This document shows, in pieces, positions 1-6,995 of a stretch of DNA of 54,985 bases. The DNA comes from Granulicella sp. (GTDB lineage Bacteria > Acidobacteriota > Terriglobia > Terriglobales > Acidobacteriaceae): positions 1 through 54,985 of the forward strand of contig PKWU01000074.1 in NCBI GenBank assembly GCA_003132145.1, given 5' to 3'. Every line of letters starts with the position of its first letter. Positions within the stretch are counted from its first letter, which is position 1. Below the pieces are notes generated by a model that did no database searches, was not told the DNA's origin, and saw only the letters and a list, made by a program, of their open reading frames with translations. Position numbers and translations under genes: made by a program.

Positions 1-114
1 ATCGGTGGATAATGCGACCGCAACTCGGTACTTAGGGCTCGCGCATAAATAAGCCGCACAAGCGCGGTATTATTGAGGCAGCAGAACCGAGTTGCGGTCG
101 CATTATCCACCGAT
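1..114. repeat. 29-bp perfect inverted repeat at the window edge
   Basis: Bases 1-29 are the exact reverse complement of bases 86-114, with a 56-base spacer. The inner arm is coding sequence of the truncated gene (it encodes SVDNATATR). The outer arm begins at base 1. This could be one end of an inserted element, a real hairpin, or a fold-back artefact at a contig end. Confidence 0.85.
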
Positions 115-635
115 TTGGCGGCATTGCTAAATTTGGGCTGCGCAGCTTCGGTGTTGAGCTTACTGATGTCAATTGTCTTAAAAAATGGTGTCTCACGGAA
201 GTGCGTGAGGTAGAAGGCAAGGCAGGCTACACGCTCAACATCCGTCTTTGGCTGCTTTTGAAGCAGAAACTCCTTCGGAGAAACTGAACTCGTTTGGGAA
301 ATCGCTTGATAGCCGGCTACTGTCTGGCCTACTCGTGGCACAACAAGGCCGCGTAGAGACACATCTGTGAGACCGCCCAACTTAAGAAAGGAGGCAGCGG
401 CTTTGATGATCCGTGCTTGGGCCTCGGAATCTCCAATCTCGTGCAATACCTCCATTACTGCAGTTAATGCGTGCAGCTCCTCCATCGGGGTAGGGCCACT
501 TTCCACGTCTCGATAATCCGAGTCAATTACAGAGTCATCTTCTCCAAGTACCTTTATAACCATGCCAATCGCCTCAAGAGAAGTGTAGTCGAATTTGTTC
601 CCAGAATGTACAACAAATTGGAGATGGGGCTTCAA
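1..635 (-). CDS. Conserved hypothetical protein, 3' end cut off by the window edge
   Basis: A minus-strand frame runs without a stop from a TGA at 666-668 to the window edge. The first ATG is at 563; I place the start at a TTG at 635 because good coding continues upstream of that ATG and a GGGCAGGG stretch precedes the TTG, but this is uncertain. At least 211 residues are encoded. The central part contains SPKEFLLQKQPKTDVERVAC and FKTIDISKLNTEAAQPKFSN, a strongly conserved segment that I recognise from bacterial hypothetical proteins without a named function. No membrane segment or signal peptide is seen. The last 38 codons enter a perfect inverted repeat (86-114 and 1-29), so the visible C-terminus may not be the natural one. 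Function unknown. Confidence 0.6.
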   Translation of the reverse strand, partial: MKPHLQFVVHSGNKFDYTSLEAIGMVIKVLGEDDSVIDSDYRDVESGPTPMEELHALTAVMEVLHEIGDSEAQARIIKAAASFLKLGGLTDVSLRGLVVPRVGQTVAGYQAISQTSSVSPKEFLLQKQPKTDVERVACLAFYLTHFRETPFFKTIDISKLNTEAAQPKFSNAAKSVDNATATRFCCLNNTALVRLIYARALSTELRSHYPP

Positions 636-680
636 ACCCTGCCCTCGACCTCGCTGCCCGCTGAGTCAAGAATCGGAAGG

Positions 681-730
681 GCCGGGTGCCCCATCTTCGC
701 GACGGTCTCATCGTCGCTAATGTGGGGACC
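681..730 (+). repeat. Palindromic repeat family A, intergenic copy
   Basis: It carries the family core GGGTGCCCCATC, then a stem GCGACG / CGTCGC around the seven-base loop GTCTCAT, then TGTGGGGA. It matches copies inside tsaD, cca and mnmG. It lies just upstream of the truncated gene at the window edge. Confidence 0.7.
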
Positions 731-751
731 GAACCCCGCCCCGCCCAAAAC

Positions 752-917
752 CTACCGCCCCTCCAAATCCTTCAGCATCCGTTCCCGCAGCATCCGGTTG
801 GCGCGCGTCTGATACCCCTGCCCATCCTTCTTCAGCCACGCAAAGCCATCCGCATCCAGCCGCAGGCTCACCGCCTGCTTCACCAGTCCCCGCCCGTTCT
901 TACAACTCACAACTTAC
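752..917 (-). pseudogene. BrnA-type antitoxin remnant (C-terminal part)
   Basis: The minus strand reads KQAVSLRLDADGFAWLKKDG, then QGYQTRANRMLRERMLKDLE, ending in TAG at 752-754. This matches the C-terminal ribbon-helix-helix part of BrnA antitoxins (DUF4415), whose family pattern is VSLRLDxDVLxWFKxxGxGYQTRxNxxLR. BrnA normally pairs with the toxin BrnT, encoded just upstream, and represses its own promoter. Here the frame is cut about 12 codons before the conserved part by a stop inside a 14-bp tandem repeat. No start codon or ribosome site precedes it, and no BrnT frame is present. I call it a decayed toxin-antitoxin leftover. Confidence 0.55.
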
Positions 918-926
918 AACTCACAA
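899..926. repeat. Two tandem copies of a 14-mer
   Basis: The unit CTTACAACTCACAA occurs twice in a row and is followed by CTGC. Similar words (ACTGACAAC and the like) form the palindrome after fabG at 9552-9630. It truncates the BrnA remnant. Confidence 0.7.
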
Positions 927-935
927 CTGCAATTC

Positions 936-1224
936 CTGTCAAGACCCTCAGCACCCCAAAAATCCCTCAACCTACTCAATCCAAACCACTAAATAGTTAA
1001 AAATAGTTGGCATAGTAGTTATGTCCAACCAGCTACAATAGAAGTAGAGATCGAAACAGGAGGCACACGCGTCCGCTCATTCGCAGCCCAACCCGCCGCG
1101 AATAAGTCACGCAGAATCAAATTGATAGCATCTAACCCGTTTGAATCGAAGATCTTGGCGGCAGAAATCTCATATCTATTGATTCTAAATATTTTATCGA
1201 TCAAAAAAATAATTTTCTTTGCAG
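936..1224 (+). repeat. AT-rich dispersed repeat family E, copy 1
   Basis: This stretch aligns along its length with 48173-48448 in the same orientation. Shared landmarks in the same order are TGTCAAG, AAAATAGTTGGCAT, CAGGAGGCA, CCCGTTTG, ATCGAAGA, TTGGCGG and AGAAAT, then a T-rich end. Spacing is nearly the same: from CAGGAGG to CCCGTTTG is 79 bases here and 80 in copy 2. The minus strand keeps an 87-codon open frame here, but copy 2 has TAG and TGA in the matching frame, so a conserved protein is unlikely. Function unknown. Confidence 0.8.
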
Positions 1225-1327
1225 CGCATATAGGTACTAAAGAGTAAACATCCGCGCCCAGGGGACATCCCCACTCCCCCAATCCTCATCCACCTATATG
1301 GAAGAACCCGCAAAGAGGAGACCCGGA

Positions 1328-1558
1328 ATGTCCGAACATCACGACGCACCCAAGGCACACGAGTTCCACACCCAGCACGAGGACCACGCCGCCAAGGGCC
1401 CCCACAACCCCAGGGAGATTAACCCCAAGATGGCCTCCGACATCGCCTACTGGGCCAAAGAGTTCAACGTCTCCGGCGACGCGCTCCACGAAGCCATCCG
1501 CGCCCACGGCACCCACACCGACAAACTCCGCGCCGCCCTCGCCCACCGCCCCGCCTGA
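1328..1558 (+). CDS. Small DUF3606-domain protein
   Basis: The product is 76 residues. The second half, with IAYWAKEFNVSGDALHEAIR followed by HGTHTDKLRAAL, fits DUF3606, a short helical domain of unknown function common in soil bacteria. The N-terminal half is polar and rich in His (MSEHHDAPKAHEFHTQHEDH), with no signal peptide or membrane segment. I chose the ATG at 1328 because AAAGAGGAG precedes it at good spacing; an in-frame ATG at 1298 has no such site. The DUF3606 domain is often found alone in small proteins. A role in stress response has been suggested for relatives but is not shown by this sequence. Confidence 0.75.
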   Translation: MSEHHDAPKAHEFHTQHEDHAAKGPHNPREINPKMASDIAYWAKEFNVSGDALHEAIRAHGTHTDKLRAALAHRPA

Positions 1559-1568
1559 CCGAAGCGAG

Positions 1569-2330
1569 CTATCCCTTATGCTCCCCGGCCGCCTGATCGC
1601 GGATGTCTGTGTACTCTTTAGTAAACGGCGTCTTCCCGAAGATCGTCCAGAAGTAATTGATCGTATATCGCAGCGCGATGCGCAGCGTCCCTTCCTTCTT
1701 CAGCCGCCGCGCCGATGAGAACATCTTCAGGTCGAACGTGAACTTCACCTCGCCAACCTGGTTCATTCGCCGCGCGATGTCCGTGTCTTCGCCGTAGAAC
1801 GCGATCGCCGTGTTGAAGCCGCCGATCTTCTCCAGCGCCGTCCGTCGCAGCACGAAGTTGCCGCCCTGCACCATCGATCCCGCGCGCAGCACCCAGCGGT
1901 TCACCGCGTACACCAGATACGCAATCGCATAGAACACGCGCACGCTGACGCGCTGGCTCGGCGACATGTCGTAGTAGATGAACGGCCCGCTCAGCGCCAC
2001 CAGTTTAGGCTCGGCGGCAAACTCCTTCAGCACCGTTGCGACCCAGCCCTCAGTCAGCCGCGAGTCCGAATCCACGTTGGCGATCAGCTCGCCCGTGCTG
2101 GCCGCGAATCCAGCCTGCCTCGCAAACGTCAGCCCTTTGCGCGGCTCGTCCACCACGCGCACGCCTTTGAAGCCCATCGCAACCTCGCGCGTGCGGTCCG
2201 TACTTGCGTTGTTGACCATGATGATCTCAACCGCATCGCCCAGCTCGCCGGTCTGCGCCATTATCGACTCCAGACACGCCGGGAGATAAGCCTCTTCGTT
2301 GTACGCCGGAACCACAAAGCTCAGCCGCAT
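1569..2330 (-). CDS. Family 2 glycosyltransferase
   Basis: The product is 253 residues and opens with LSFVVPAYNEEAYLPACLES, the typical GT-A fold start of family 2 transferases. A nucleotide-sugar and metal site follows: NNASTDRT near residue 42 and NVDSDS (DxD) near residue 87. FYGEDTDIARR near residue 185 is the catalytic ED motif. One or two weak hydrophobic segments (about 120-145) may touch the membrane. Such enzymes transfer a sugar from a nucleotide donor to a lipid or glycan acceptor; the donor and acceptor cannot be told from sequence. It is convergent with the DUF3606 gene and divergent from the lactate dehydrogenase gene, so it is probably transcribed alone. Confidence 0.85.
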   Translation of the reverse strand: MRLSFVVPAYNEEAYLPACLESIMAQTGELGDAVEIIMVNNASTDRTREVAMGFKGVRVVDEPRKGLTFARQAGFAASTGELIANVDSDSRLTEGWVATVLKEFAAEPKLVALSGPFIYYDMSPSQRVSVRVFYAIAYLVYAVNRWVLRAGSMVQGGNFVLRRTALEKIGGFNTAIAFYGEDTDIARRMNQVGEVKFTFDLKMFSSARRLKKEGTLRIALRYTINYFWTIFGKTPFTKEYTDIRDQAAGEHKG

Positions 2331-2499
2331 ACTTCCACGCTAGCCTCCGAATGTTACAGTACGCTGACAATCCAGCCCGCGAACCCGCGCAGATACCTCC
2401 TGCTGACCGAAGGAGAGGAGGAGATCCGGCTCGCCCGACTTAAGTCACAGCTCCGGGGATCGTCATCCGGTAATCTACATCTATCAGTGGAGGACAGAG

Positions 2500-3450
2500 A
2501 TGAGCGAGCGTGCGGGAAAGATCGGGATCGTGGGCGCGGGCAGCGTGGGAGCGACCATCGCCTACGCGTGCATGGTGCGCGGCGTGGGCAAGCACATCAG
2601 CCTGTACGACGTGGCCAAGTCGAAGGTGGAGGCGGAGGTGCTGGACCTCAACCACGGGTTGATGTTTGTGCCCATGGCGAAGGTGGACGGGTCGGATGAC
2701 CTGAATGTGCTGGAGCACTCCGACGTGATCGTGGTGACGGCGGGCGCGAAGCAGAAGCCTGGACAGACACGCATCGACCTGGCCGCGACCAACGCTGCGA
2801 TCTGCCGCACGCTGATCCCCGAGCTGTTGCGCGTCGCGCCTCACGCAACGCTGCTGATGGTGACCAACCCGGTGGACGTGCTGACCTACGTCGCGCTGAA
2901 GCTCAGCGGGCTGGAGAGCCGGCGCGTTCTGGGCAGCGGCACGGTGCTGGACAGCTCGCGCTTCCGCTTCCTGATCGCGCAGCGTTGCGCGGTTGCGGTG
3001 CAGAACGTCCACGCCTACATCGCCGGCGAGCACGGCGACAGCGAGATACCGCTGTGGTCGAGCGCGAGCATCGGCAACGTGCCCGTGCAGGGCTGGCAGA
3101 TGCCGGGGCACGGCGTGCTGGGCATGAAGGAGGAGCGGGAGATCTTCGAGAGCGTGCGCACCTCGGCCGAGCGGATCATCCAGGGCAAGGGCGCGACGAA
3201 CTACGCCATCGGACTGGCCGTGGCTGCGATTCTGGAAGCGATCCTGTGGAACGAGGGGCGCGTGCTGCCGGTCAGTTCGCTGCTGACGGAGTATCGCGGT
3301 ATTAGCGACGTGTGCCTCTCGGTGCCGTCGATTGTGGGCCGCCACGGAGTGGAAGGCCTGCTGGCCGTGCCGATGAACGCGGCGGAAGAGGCCGGTCTGC
3401 GCGCCAGCGCCGACGCCATTCAGAACGTGGTGCGCGCGCTGGGATTTTGA
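2500..3450 (+). CDS. ldh: L-lactate dehydrogenase
   Basis: The enzyme interconverts pyruvate and L-lactate with NAD(H) in the cytoplasm. The 316-residue product has the dinucleotide loop GAGSVG (12-17), an acidic residue for NAD ribose (D37), the active loop with K84 Q85 K86 P87 G88 and R91, substrate Arg154 (DSSRFR), and catalytic His178 in GEHGDSE. Gln85 at the specificity position, rather than Arg, points to lactate and not malate dehydrogenase. Length is normal for the family. The start is set by GTGGAGGA eight bases before the ATG. The gene stands alone, followed directly by a 115-bp mobile repeat. Confidence 0.92.
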   Translation: MSERAGKIGIVGAGSVGATIAYACMVRGVGKHISLYDVAKSKVEAEVLDLNHGLMFVPMAKVDGSDDLNVLEHSDVIVVTAGAKQKPGQTRIDLAATNAAICRTLIPELLRVAPHATLLMVTNPVDVLTYVALKLSGLESRRVLGSGTVLDSSRFRFLIAQRCAVAVQNVHAYIAGEHGDSEIPLWSSASIGNVPVQGWQMPGHGVLGMKEEREIFESVRTSAERIIQGKGATNYAIGLAVAAILEAILWNEGRVLPVSSLLTEYRGISDVCLSVPSIVGRHGVEGLLAVPMNAAEEAGLRASADAIQNVVRALGF

Positions 3451-3457
3451 GGCTGGC

Positions 3458-3572
3458 TAGAGCGGTTTCACCGCAGGTCTTTACAGTAGCGAAGACCGTT
3501 TGCGTGGTTTTTCCTCAAGAAAAACCACTTTAATAATTCTCGCGCGATAACAGTTGCGGTGAAACCGCTCTA
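3458..3572. mobile_element. 115-bp MITE-like element, copy 1
   Basis: The element has 17-bp perfect terminal inverted repeats (3458-3474 and 3556-3572, TAGAGCGGTTTCACCGC) and an internal 10-bp hairpin GTGGTTTTTC / GAAAAACCAC at 3504-3528. A second copy of exactly the same length is at 33431-33545. Both copies are bounded by TA on each side, consistent with a TA target duplication as in IS630/Tc1-type elements. No transposase is encoded. The right end supplies the TAG stop codon of the neighbouring cytochrome gene. Confidence 0.85.
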
Positions 3573-4001
3573 CTGCGCGGGCGGGGGATCGTCCGGCATC
3601 ACCGCGCCGGCCTTCACCCACTGCTCGATGGTGGCAATCTCCTCGTCGCTCAGCTTCGGCGCCTTGGCGGGCATCGGCATGGGATCGCTGGCCGGCCCCT
3701 CGTGCCGGATCAGCCTCACCAGCAGGCTGTTCGCCGCGTCGCCCGGCACGATCGCCACGCCGTCGCGTCCGCCCTTCATCGTGGACGCCTTGGTCGCCAG
3801 GCTCAGCCCGCCCTTGTGGTTCATGTCGAAGTGGCACTTGCCGCAGTTCGTCTGCAGCAGCGGCCTCACCTTCTCCGTGTAGAACGCGGGCTTGCTGGCC
3901 GCTCCCTGCGCCGCCACCGTTCGCAACCCCGAGCCAGCCAGCAGTACCGCACCAACCAGCGCCGCCACCATCACGCCAACTCCTGCCAGAACTCTCCGCA
4001 T
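3570..4001 (-). CDS. Secreted c-type cytochrome domain protein
   Basis: The product is 143 residues if started at the ATG at 4001, which GAGGAGG precedes. Residues 1-31 form a signal peptide (MRRVLAGVGVMVAALVGAVL, then a cleavage-like VAAQG). The heme-binding motif is C53-G-K-C56-H57. A Met-rich stretch (DPMPMPAKAP) near residue 109 could provide the distal methionine, and LSDEEIATIEQWVKAGA is the typical closing helix. The pattern with KGGLSLATKAS fits the single-heme domain often fused to planctomycete-type proteins. It should act as an electron carrier in the periplasm; the partner is unknown. An ORF start at 4106 is possible but would bury the signal peptide. Confidence 0.82.
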   Translation of the reverse strand: MRRVLAGVGVMVAALVGAVLLAGSGLRTVAAQGAASKPAFYTEKVRPLLQTNCGKCHFDMNHKGGLSLATKASTMKGGRDGVAIVPGDAANSLLVRLIRHEGPASDPMPMPAKAPKLSDEEIATIEQWVKAGAVMPDDPPPAQ

Positions 4002-4175
4002 CCATCCTCCTCGAATTTCGTTCGCGCCTTTGAAAACCCTGGCCCCAGGACAATCCTGTCCAACACTCTCTATTAACCGATCAGTACACGGAACCTGCAT
4101 GGTCACTTACTGCAAGTCTACGTTCCAAGTAGGGTAGAAGTTGCTCTGGTGCCTCCGCACCTCCAAAAATTAGTG

Positions 4176-5381
4176 ATGCGCACAAAAGCCCACGTGGCTG
4201 CCCTGATCGCGCTGGTCTGCCTGCAACTCTGCGCTGTGCCGTTGCTGGCCAGGCCGACGCGCTCGCTCGCCCGCCCCGCTGCCGGCCGGCTGATCGTAGC
4301 CCAGCCAACGCAACGTCTCTCCCACGAACGGAATGCGCGCAGGTCCGCAGGCGCGCGTTCCGACGCGTACGGGCGGTCGCACGCCGCCGCCAGGGAGCTG
4401 CGCACAGTCTCCAATCTTTCGCGCCACGCCAGCCCAACCGCGCCGCACAGCATCGCCACAACCCGCCACCCGTCCGCGCTCCCTCCCGCCCCGAATCCTG
4501 AAGCAGACCGCGTCCACGCCTGGATGCGCAGCCGCGAAGAACAGTTGGCCGCGCACGCCGCCATCGCCGCCGCGGACCGTGGCATTCGCGCGCCCCGCAC
4601 GGGCCGTGCGGAAGCTCACGCCGCTCGCACCACCCGGCACGCCGAGCCCGACACTCTCGCTGAGAACACCGCCGAGACCGCCGGCCTCGCCAGCCTCGCC
4701 AGCGCAAGCACACCCGATCGATCTCGCCTGCGCTCCATCGAAGAGGAAGCAGCCACGCCTGTCCTGTTGCTCGCGCTGCGCGTCTCCTCGCTCTACGACA
4801 GCCGCGGCCGCCTCATGGTCCCGCCGCCGCTCTATGGCTCGCACGAAAACCTGCTGCATCAAAACCAGATGGCAGACCTCGACGGCCTCAACCGCGTGCG
4901 CGACGACGCCGATCTGCTCGACCTGCGCCGCCAGAAGAAGCTGGTCGCCCTGCCCGAGAACGAAGCCCTGCGCGTCGACGTGCGCCTGCCGGAGGACCGC
5001 CGCTTCTCGCGTCCCTGGACCGCTGCCTTCCTCAGCGTATTGGCAAGCGACCACTACGCCGCCTTCCACCAGCCCCTGCAGGTCGATTCCGCCGTCCGCA
5101 CCGTCCAGTTCCAGCAGCGCCTCACGCACAGCAACGGCAACGCCGCGCCCTCCACCGGAGACACCGCCTCGCCGCACCTCACCGGCCAGGCCGTCGACAT
5201 CGCCAAGCACGGACTCTCCATCACCGAGATCGCATGGATGCGCGCCTACCTCCAGCCGCTCATCGACCAGGGAAAGATCGACGTCGAGGAGGAGTTCCAG
5301 CAGGCCTGCTTCCACATCAGCGTCTACCGCAGTTACGACCCCGTCACATCCTCCCGCATCACCCTCGCCGCCGCCCGCTAA
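4176..5381 (+). CDS. Exported DUF5715-family protein with M15-like motif
   Basis: The product is 401 residues from the ATG at 4176, with a signal peptide (MRTKAHVAALIALVCLQLCA). Residues 25-190 are low-complexity, rich in Ala, Arg and Pro, and look disordered. The C-terminal third is conserved in acidobacterial proteins named DUF5715. It carries SPHLTGQAVD (332-341), which matches the SxHxxGxAxD zinc motif of VanY/DacB-type M15 peptidases, and a later His380 in CFHIS that could be the third zinc ligand. I infer a periplasmic peptidoglycan peptidase or a derived binding protein. A GTG at 4149 is an alternative start but puts polar residues before the signal peptide. Confidence 0.75.
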   Translation: MRTKAHVAALIALVCLQLCAVPLLARPTRSLARPAAGRLIVAQPTQRLSHERNARRSAGARSDAYGRSHAAARELRTVSNLSRHASPTAPHSIATTRHPSALPPAPNPEADRVHAWMRSREEQLAAHAAIAAADRGIRAPRTGRAEAHAARTTRHAEPDTLAENTAETAGLASLASASTPDRSRLRSIEEEAATPVLLLALRVSSLYDSRGRLMVPPPLYGSHENLLHQNQMADLDGLNRVRDDADLLDLRRQKKLVALPENEALRVDVRLPEDRRFSRPWTAAFLSVLASDHYAAFHQPLQVDSAVRTVQFQQRLTHSNGNAAPSTGDTASPHLTGQAVDIAKHGLSITEIAWMRAYLQPLIDQGKIDVEEEFQQACFHISVYRSYDPVTSSRITLAAAR

Positions 5382-5657
5382 CTCCCGCCCGAATCCCTTC
5401 CCTAAGCCGCAGTTGGGTCAGTTAATCCAATCGCGAATGGTCCCATAAACAGGACTTTGAGGGAGCCTTCGGGATTATTTCCGGTTTGTCCGTCACTCGC
5501 CCCCAACCGGCCGGGGCCGCGCTCAAAGTCCAAGTGCAACACATCCAGAACAACCTTTGGGAACGCCGGAACATCGTTCTGCCCGCAGTTGCGCGCACCG
5601 GATCGACATCCCTCGTACCAGACAGGACTTACACTGGATCTTAGGCACCCTCCGCGA

Positions 5658-6965
5658 ATGACTCCCCAATCCAACTCCTCCACGCCGCGCGCCCCACTGA
5701 ATCTTCTCGGGCTGGCGTGCGCCATCGGCGTCTCCACCATCTACTTCAACCAGCCGCTGCTGGTGGAGATGGGCAAGACCTACGGCGCGCCCGCCGGCCG
5801 CGTGATGTACGTCGCCGGCGCGACGCAGGTCGGCTACGCGCTTGGACTCCTGCTCTTTGTTCCGCTGGGCGATCTGCTGGAGCGCCGCGCGCTGATGATG
5901 CGGATGTACGCCGCCGTGGTTGTGGCGCTTCTTCTAGTCTCCCTTGCGCCCACGCTGGCCTGGCTGATCGCGGGCAGCGTCGTGCTGGGAGTGGTGGCCT
6001 CGGTAACCCACATCGTGGTCCCCATCGCGCCGGACATGGTCCCGGAAAAGGCGCGCGGACGTGCCATCGGAACGGTGATGATGGGCCTTCTGCTTGGCAT
6101 TCTGCTGGCTAGGACCTTCGCCGGATGGGTCAGCCACATCCCTGCGCTCTTCGTCTACGCCCCGCGCCTCTTTCCCAAGGGGGCCTTCTGGGTCACCGAC
6201 GGTTGGCGCTATGTCTTTATCATCGCCGCGCTGGCGAACGCTGCATTTCTTCTTCTGCTCGGCCGCGTAATGCCTCGCCTGCCGCCCAAGCAGGAGATGC
6301 GCTACTCCGACGCGATGCGCTCCCTGTGGACGCTCTTCCGCACCCAGCCGCTGTTGCGCGAGTCGAGTCTGATCGGCGCACTCGTCTTTGCATCCTTCAG
6401 TTGCTTCTGGACCACGCTGGCCTATCTCCTCAGCAGCCACTACGGCCTCGGCCCGGGGATCGCGGGCAGCTTCGGGCTGGTCGGCGCGGCGGGCGCGTTG
6501 GCCGCCCCAATCGCCGGCAGGCAGGCGGACAAGCTCGGCACGCGATGGGTGCTCAACGTCGCAATCAGTCTTCTCGCCTTCTCCTACGTGCTTCTGTGGG
6601 CTGGCGAAAGGTCCAGCCTCCCGTTTGCGCTGCACATCGCCATACTGGTGGTCGGCGTCATTGTGTTGGACATCGGAGCGCAGATGGCGCAGATCTCCAA
6701 CCAGACGCGCATCTTCGGCCTTGTGCCCTCGGCGCGCAGCCGGCTGAACACCGTCTACATGACCATCTACTTCTCCGGCGCGGCGGCCGGCTCGGCGCTT
6801 GCGACCGTTGCCTGGGCCCACTGGCGCTGGAACGGCGTCTGCGGTCTGGCGCTGGCGCTGATCTCGCTCGCCGGCCTCTGCCATGCCCTCGGCACGCGCA
6901 CCCCCGTGCCATTCAACCCCGACTCGCGCAGCGACCACCCCCTCAACACAGTGCTCGAAGCCTAG
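5658..6965 (+). CDS. Major facilitator superfamily transporter
   Basis: The product is 435 residues from the ATG at 5658, with about 12 membrane segments. The first begins at LLGLACAIGVSTIYFNQPLL. The loop after helix 2 reads GDLLERRALMMRM, a form of the MFS motif A (GxLaDrxGrr), and a second one reads GRQADKLGTRWVL in the C-terminal half. The overall pattern matches the DHA1 drug-efflux and sugar-efflux group. A central loop (FVYAPRLFPKGAFWVTDG) is longer than usual. The substrate cannot be predicted. The frame is open back to 5457, but that part is not membrane-like and I treat it as untranslated. Confidence 0.85.
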   Translation: MTPQSNSSTPRAPLNLLGLACAIGVSTIYFNQPLLVEMGKTYGAPAGRVMYVAGATQVGYALGLLLFVPLGDLLERRALMMRMYAAVVVALLLVSLAPTLAWLIAGSVVLGVVASVTHIVVPIAPDMVPEKARGRAIGTVMMGLLLGILLARTFAGWVSHIPALFVYAPRLFPKGAFWVTDGWRYVFIIAALANAAFLLLLGRVMPRLPPKQEMRYSDAMRSLWTLFRTQPLLRESSLIGALVFASFSCFWTTLAYLLSSHYGLGPGIAGSFGLVGAAGALAAPIAGRQADKLGTRWVLNVAISLLAFSYVLLWAGERSSLPFALHIAILVVGVIVLDIGAQMAQISNQTRIFGLVPSARSRLNTVYMTIYFSGAAAGSALATVAWAHWRWNGVCGLALALISLAGLCHALGTRTPVPFNPDSRSDHPLNTVLEA

Positions 6966-6995
6966 CGCGAATCAAAAAAATCGCCGCACGAGCAC

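Noticed and set aside
2500-3450. Malate dehydrogenase as an alternative name for the lactate dehydrogenase gene
   Set aside because: Gln85 at the substrate-specificity position, where malate dehydrogenases have Arg, favours lactate dehydrogenase.
5457-5657. Upstream extension of the MFS transporter frame
   Set aside because: The extension has no membrane or conserved residues, and the ATG at 5658 begins the normal family sequence.
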